Source: Paraglomus occultum (taxonomy: Eukaryota > Glomeromycota > Glomeromycetes > Paraglomerales > Paraglomeraceae). From it: DNA of 28,569 nucleotides. This document shows, piece by piece, positions 20,070-28,569 of this stretch. Positions within the stretch are counted from its first letter, which is position 1. The number at the start of each line of letters is the position of its first letter. The notes below the pieces were generated by a model. That model saw only the letters and a list, made by a program, of their open reading frames with translations. It was not told where the DNA came from and made no database searches. The position numbers and the translations under genes were made by a program. The stretch is taken from the NCBI GenBank assembly GCA_910592205.1, contig CAJVPJ010000324.1, positions 1 to 28,569 on the forward strand. The letters run 5' to 3'.

Positions 20070-22298
20070 ATGTTTATTAAGATAAGCCGATCTCTGTTCT
20101 TACCAAAATACTTGAGAAGAATGAACAGATCCATAATTACCGTTATTGGCACTACCGGCGTTGGAAAATCAGATCTGGGTGTGCAGCTGTCAAAAGCCTT
20201 ACAGGGCGAGGTTGTTAACGCGGACTCCATGCAGGTAATTGCTCCTATCAATGCCAAAGAATAGAAATATGTTCTCCCTTATATAGTGAATTTAAGATTT
20301 ACAGAAATAAGTCAATCTACCCCTTCCGCGGCGATAAAATTTACTAATTTCAAATTAAGAATTACCTTGTAGGTTTATAAGGGATTGGATATTATTACGA
20401 ATAAAATAACTACTGCAGAACGCGAAGGAATCACCCATCATCTCATGGATTTTTTAGAATTACCTCGCGAATATAAAGTGACTGAATTCATTAATGATGC
20501 CACGCGAATTGTATCCCTTGAAAAGCCTTTATTGCCATTGTAATACGTTACTTGACCAAGAACATCTTTCAAATTCTTAACATATCAAAAGATTTGCGAA
20601 ATTCACGATAGAAATCATATTCCAATAGTCGTTGGCGGAACCAACTACTACATTCAATCTCTTTTGTGGAATAACTCATTGGTTGGAGATTTATCGGTTG
20701 ATAATGTGCCCGAAGAGTCAGAGAGTGACGACGACTTTGGAGAACTACTTAATGCGAATACAGACGTGCTGTATGAACGCTTACAAAATGTGGATCCTAT
20801 TATGGCAAACCGGTGGCATCGGAAAGATAGACGAAAGATACGCAGAAGCCTGCAGGTCTATTCAGATAACTACTAGTCTGTTTCACATATTTGTTTGACC
20901 GCCCGTAGGAGGTTCTGACCGTGCTGAAATCGCATATTGATAATAGATATATTTGCAAACTGGCAAGCGACATAGCGATTGGATTGAAGAACAACAGCAT
21001 CAAGGAGAGAGTGGGAACTCGTTAAGGTGAGATTAAAGATATGTCTTACTTTTATTATGAACGAATATTGGTTATATCATAGACAGTCAAATTTCTTAGA
21101 TACCCTCGGACGTGCATTTTTTGGCTGTATGCCGAGCCTAAAGTACTTGATGCTAGACTTGATGCACGAGTGGATAAGATGATTGAGGTCTGTCTTAACA
21201 GAGGTTTCTGGCCATTAGAATTGTCTCTATAAATTATTTTGTTTATTTTCATATAGTCGGGGCTGTTTGACGAAATCATGCAACTTCGAGAAAAGTCCAA
21301 CTCAACAGACGACGTTATTGTCCCGGATGGGACAAGCGTCAATTATACACGAGGAATATGGCAGGCTATCGGTAAGTCTCTACGCTTGCATGACGCATAT
21401 TAATTATGACATTGCTGACGGGTGTCATCTAATAATTGGGCTTTTAGGTTACAAAGAATTCGATCCATATATGACAGCCCTTTCCTTAGATCCTCCCATC
21501 CACTCTGACAAGCTCGAAGTTTTGAAATCTAAATGTATCGATGCAATGAAAACGGCAACGCGCAGGTACGCGAGATATCAAGTTCGGTGGATTAGGAACA
21601 AGTTTCTATTAAAATGTGCGCGGGAAGGTAGTGATGATAATCTTAGAGTGTACTTGCTTGATGCAACCTGTATCCTTTTAATTTGATATTGGATAGTTGA
21701 TTTCGGTTTGAAGGAAACTTGTACTGGTTCTTAAGTTGATTCTAGCCCTTGACGAGTGGGATCGTAATGTACGTGACACGGCTATTGATATCGCTAGAGG
21801 TAGGGATTTTTCTTTTGTGCATGATTCGCTGCGTACAAACCTACATATTTCAATGCATGCTATTTTCTGTTCACTCCAGAATTCTTGGCCACCGGGAGAG
21901 GACCGGATCCTTTTTCATTTCCACGTGCACAAGAACTATTAACACCAACCAAAAATACTACGTATGAATTCTTTTGCGTTTAGTTGGGACGAGTTCCGTT
22001 GATATTGCACGTTTACTAATTTCCAATTTTTAACTGTAATAGCCCATACGACTTAATACGCACGTGGAGCAAACACGACTGTGAAGTGTGTTCTTCAATA
22101 GAAGGAAGACCTGTTACGCTTGACGGTCAAAATGAGGCAGACCAGCACTTCAGGAGCAAAATGCATAGATCGAATGTCAAACTAAAAAAACAAATAGATG
22201 ACTACCGGGATGGGGATATGCCGGAATGGTTAAAAAAGAAAATAAGAAAGAACCAGGAACGCGTACATGCTACCCGAAATATTGATGTCAATTCTTGA
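20070..22298 (+). CDS. MOD5: tRNA dimethylallyltransferase (Mod5/TRIT1)
   Basis: Transfers the dimethylallyl group from DMAPP to N6 of A37 in tRNAs reading UNN codons (i6A37), stabilising decoding. Ten exons: 20070-20234, 20373-20510, 20592-20855, 20947-21026, 21100-21187, 21257-21371, 21448-21669, 21746-21799, 21880-21961 and 22043-22298. The product is 487 residues from the first ATG or 470 from the second at 20121. Motifs in order: P-loop [124 protein letters not shown], then a C-terminal zinc finger CEVC...HFRSKMH. The 17 residues before the second Met are basic and hydrophobic, resembling a mitochondrial presequence. Donor sequences vary widely (GTCTAT, GTATCC, GTGAGA), but every phase fits. 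Confidence 0.95.
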
Positions 22299-22841
22299 GT
22301 AAAATGCATTTCGTTGTTGCTAAACTCTTTTGAATTCAACATAATATTTATTTTGTCATTGAGAGTGAATTTAGCATGACCTCGATCCGTTTTTGGATGC
22401 AGCGAAACCCACAGCTAGTAATAATGCGTATTCCACATGTTTCGTCGTTATAAAGAAGAGCTGTATCACCCAATTGTCTTAATAACAATCACTTGATCAT
22501 AATTAAACGATGTCGGATATATTAATTCACCCAACAGTTATTTTAGTAATCATTGTCAACGTTCGAACAATTGAATAATAATGTACGCATTGACTCTTTA
22601 GACAATTGAATGAGATCTATCTGGAAAAGTCATTACGGGGAATTCTCATTGATATATCATGCTGACGTCATTGAATATGCAAATAATTTACGGCAGTTCG
22701 ATTGGCCCTTGATTTCCCTCACTTTTTTTTTTTCCTCGCAAGTTTATCGTTAGCAAAGATCGGCTATACGCGAATACCAGAGTAGCTGTGATGATTTACT
22801 ATTCCCCTTTGTTCTTATACTCTTAGTTCTTTTACTTTTCA
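22299..22841. other. Spacer downstream of Mod5, nothing recognised
   Basis: Convergent side of the Mod5/Prp43 pair. A T-run lies at 22723-22733. No gene or tRNA seen. Confidence 0.45.
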
Positions 22842-23185
22842 AATTTGGGAACACATCAAAGAATCGCTGTCAGAGCAAAACACACGGAGTGGCAAGACTT
22901 GAGGTCAAATACTGGTGTTTGTTCACCTTATTTCACATCTCGTCTTTTCCCTCACTTATGCTTTGGGGAAAGTCCCCGGACTCTCCGACAGAAAGTGTCA
23001 CCCATAAAGTCGGTGTTACCTCTTCTTGCACGCTGCTTAAATCAAAGACATATGAGATTATAGCGGAGTGGGATCGGGAGAGGCGTTGGTCATTTTGAAT
23101 AGTAATGCGATTGCGGTTTCTGTGTTTCGTTAGAGGCACAGAAGTCGTAACTCAATGGGGCTTACTCTTGAGGTGTTCCCAAATT
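22842..23185. mobile_element. Possible MITE with inverted termini AATTTGGGAACAC
   Basis: AATTTGGGAACAC at 22842-22854 is repeated exactly in inverted orientation at 23173-23185, 344 bp end to end; after one mismatch the pairing continues for TCAA. The interior is more GC-rich than its surroundings and has overlapping open frames without family resemblance. The palindromic AATT at the tips prevents a unique reading of any target duplication: AATT or shorter duplications are all possible. It could be a non-autonomous DNA transposon, or chance pairing of two 13-mers, which is less likely. Confidence 0.5.
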
Positions 23186-23390
23186 ATATTTATTCTATTA
23201 TGTTTCCAAAATTGAGAAATATTGTCGATTTCGGCAGTTGTTAATTGTTCATTAATAACCTCAGCTCTTCGATTCCTTGAATAACCTATTTGATTCATAA
23301 CTCTGTATCTATTTTAAAGTTCCTTTTTTTCCGATATCCCATCGATCTGCTCTGCTCGTCTTTTTTCTTCATCTCATGGCGACTGTTCTT

Positions 23391-26652
<3,262 letters not shown>

Positions 26653-28329
26653 GCTAAACTTTGACTGGGTACCGGAGATTATGACGGTTGAGACGGAGGG
26701 CTGAGCAAGGAGAATAGAGAGAAAACGGGGAAGCTCAACGACTGGCGATCGTTCTTGAGTAATAATATTAAGATGGATAGAGTAAAATTAATAAGGAGAA
26801 GCTCGTTCAAGTGAGTAGAAAGTATGTATAAAGAACCAATTATCAGTTGCCATCATCTTGCGGACTGTTATTACCCGTAGCTATTTCTTTGATGCTGCGG
26901 CAGACAATTATCAAACAGAGCTCGAGGCTCGAGAATTTTCAAATCGTGCTATTTACATTATGGTACGGTTATGGTGGAAAATGCGGACTATCAAAAATTA
27001 CGTCATAACTGATACGCTTCCTCAATCAAATATTACTATACACGCATTCCGCGCGAGTTAACCATACTAATATTTATGAACCAAATCAACTTTTTAGAGT
27101 CAATTGCACGATCTGCCTAGGTTTTGTAAGGACTGGGCGCGTTGCTGGAGAAGATCCATTGCTCATAGAATGGCAGTAGTAACATCGCTTCAGCCAACAA
27201 TACAGTCAACTTGATCTTGACCAAACGGATCATCAAGTGACTATCACAATCGAAATCTTTAGTATTAGCCAGATGGTTATAATAAAGGATGCGATGGAAA
27301 CCAATCGTTTTATTATCATGGTTGGTCGAAACACGGCCAATCAAGGAATGATTCAAATGTGGGGAAGCGAGAAAGTGTTCACAATCAAACCCAACATTTG
27401 ATTTAAATTACAAATGTATGCCCATATCGTTAATATAGTCCACCTTGTGTCGAAGCAATGGTGAGCACACGTGTGACGTAAGGTTAGTAAAAAAAGAAAA
27501 GAAAAAAAGAAGGGATTTAATATGTTTTACTGCGCCCAATTTTGAAAAAAATTCCTTTTAAGTCATGAGAAAAAATTTTTTGCTATCAAAAATAGCACTC
27601 TTCGGGAACATGCATATAGTCTGTTCCGTATTCTCTATATATCATTATTGACATTTATATGATTTCCGAGGTCAATATATTCACTTGATTGAAAGTGTCA
27701 TGTTCTTATCTGTTTACAATATATTATTATGGTGTTATGTATTGCAAAATTCTCTATTCGTACGGAATGCATGTGATATTGTTCATCAACTGACTGTTCA
27801 CTTCAATAGATGGGACTTTATGTTTGTTAAAGAACAGATGATCGACAATATGCAGTTTACGTTGTATACGCCATAGACTTCAACGTTATCGAAATCCGCG
27901 TATTGATAAGAACGCTACAACTCGTTGGTTTTAATCGCGGCAGCTGCTATGCTCTCTGATCATCCCTTCAAGTCAAACCAGTTACAGGGGAAGACGTTAC
28001 GAATTTAGAACAAGAGTATCACTAGGATCACACAGAATGTGTGTAAGTATATATTACTATTACATCGTGTGCAGATGACGCTGCACCATTAAGGTTAGTT
28101 TATTTATATTGAGATTAGAGTGCTGTCTCCCACATCAGCAATTATCACTCATTCTCTGTTCATGAGCTGTTCGAAAAGAGTGAGTATTATTGTCTTGGGT
28201 TGAGTTCTAAGCGACTGAAAATACTCGCTCCGACGCATCCGTAAGTGGTCTTCAGGCTTCAATCATTTGACTGAAATATTTCCGTTAATCGTAAAAAAAA
28301 ATTCTATTTGTCAATCGGATAGTTTAATC
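26653..28329. other. Long intergenic region, nothing recognised
   Basis: About 1.7 kb between the divergent starts of Prp43 and the last gene. Frames at 26858-27061 (+), 27117-27356 (-) and 27685-27876 (+) have no recognisable family pattern. An A/G-rich run lies at 27487-27514. No tRNA or bounded repeat seen by eye. Confidence 0.45.
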
Positions 28330-28569
28330 ATGTCTAGGCTGCCCAAACCACCATTTGCCAGTGGCATACCGTCATCGGGACTGCCGACTCCCGGAAAGCG
28401 TCGTGCACTGAGCAACCCACAGCAGAGATCGTCTCCCTTTAGCGATCTCACCCCTGAACAAGAAGCACTTCTCCAAGAAGCTATGGAAAAATACAACCCC
28501 GAAGTTGCTACTGTGACGAAGGAAGTCCGCAATACTTCGTCCCCATCGAACTCGTCAGCTCTTCCTACG
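28330..28569 (+). CDS. N-terminus of a Ser/Pro-rich protein with an SxIP motif (partial)
   Basis: An ATG at 28330 opens a frame of exactly 80 codons that runs off the window end with no stop. It starts MSRLPKPPFASGIPSSGLPT and continues PGKRRALSNPQQRSSPFSDL, then an acidic, helix-prone TPEQEALLQEAMEKYNPEVA, then a Ser/Thr-rich stretch. SGIP surrounded by Ser, Pro and basic residues fits the SxIP motif by which microtubule plus-end proteins bind EB1. SRLPxP and SGLPTPGKRR resemble the N-termini of fungal CAP-Gly or dynactin-type proteins from memory. No structured domain lies inside the window, so the identity is a guess; that this is coding is much more certain, from codon usage and length. 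The opposite-strand frame here is a shadow. Confidence 0.65.
   Translation, partial: MSRLPKPPFASGIPSSGLPTPGKRRALSNPQQRSSPFSDLTPEQEALLQEAMEKYNPEVATVTKEVRNTSSPSNSSALPT

Noticed and set aside
28311-28532. Minus-strand 73-codon frame at the right edge
   Set aside because: It is a shadow of the plus-strand gene starting at 28330, whose protein has a sensible composition and start.

Overview
This window looks like a gene-dense, AT-rich stretch of a fungal chromosome. Its genes are split by many short introns (about 65-280 nt) with GT..AG borders, and several first coding exons are very small. The gene content (a Spg1/Tem1 septation GTPase, Tho2, Mrt4, TCTP/Tma19, Mod5, Prp43) is eukaryotic and fungal. 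A FAR1-type zinc-finger protein with a conserved C-terminal block, together with degenerate transposase-like sequence of a kind I associate with arbuscular mycorrhizal fungi, points to Mucoromycota, most likely Glomeromycotina. That last step is inference from family recall, not from a search.

Layout, left to right. 1-1770: degenerate transposase-like sequence and a one-ended copy of a TA-flanked DNA-transposon repeat. 2086-6652 (+): Tho2/THOC2, four exons, with an Arg/Asp/Glu-rich tail. 6848-7944 (-): secreted, probably GPI-anchored protein of unknown function. 7945-9825: intergenic, holding a well-bounded 199-bp MITE at 9114-9312. 9826-10872 (+): Mrt4, five exons. 11477-12309 (-): TCTP/Tma19, four exons. 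12607-14217 (+): single-exon FAR1-domain protein with a long polyglutamine tract. 14617-15627 (-): SGNH/GDSL esterase like Iah1, four exons. 17145-18006 (-): Spg1/Tem1 GTPase, four exons. 18007-20069: mostly empty, one doubtful small coding patch. 20070-22298 (+): Mod5/TRIT1 tRNA isopentenyltransferase, ten exons. 22842-23185: a possible MITE-like element. 23391-26652 (-): Prp43/DHX15 helicase, ten exons. 28330-28569 (+): start of a Ser/Pro-rich, SxIP-containing protein cut by the window end.

The genes do not form one pathway. Several belong to RNA handling and translation: Tho2 (mRNA export), Mrt4 (60S assembly), TCTP (ribosome-associated), Mod5 (tRNA modification) and Prp43 (spliceosome and ribosome remodelling). 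Neighbours often face each other: Tho2/secreted protein, Mrt4/TCTP, FAR1/esterase and Mod5/Prp43 are convergent, and TCTP/FAR1 diverge from a 297-bp gap.

I found no convincing undescribed multi-gene system. The items most worth a second look are the two TIR-bounded elements, the intron-free FAR1 protein that seems to lack a transposase, the orphan secreted protein, the two in-frame starts of Mod5, and a stop-free 84-nt intron in Prp43 whose length is divisible by three. All exon borders are hand-placed from splice motifs, reading phase and remembered family alignments.
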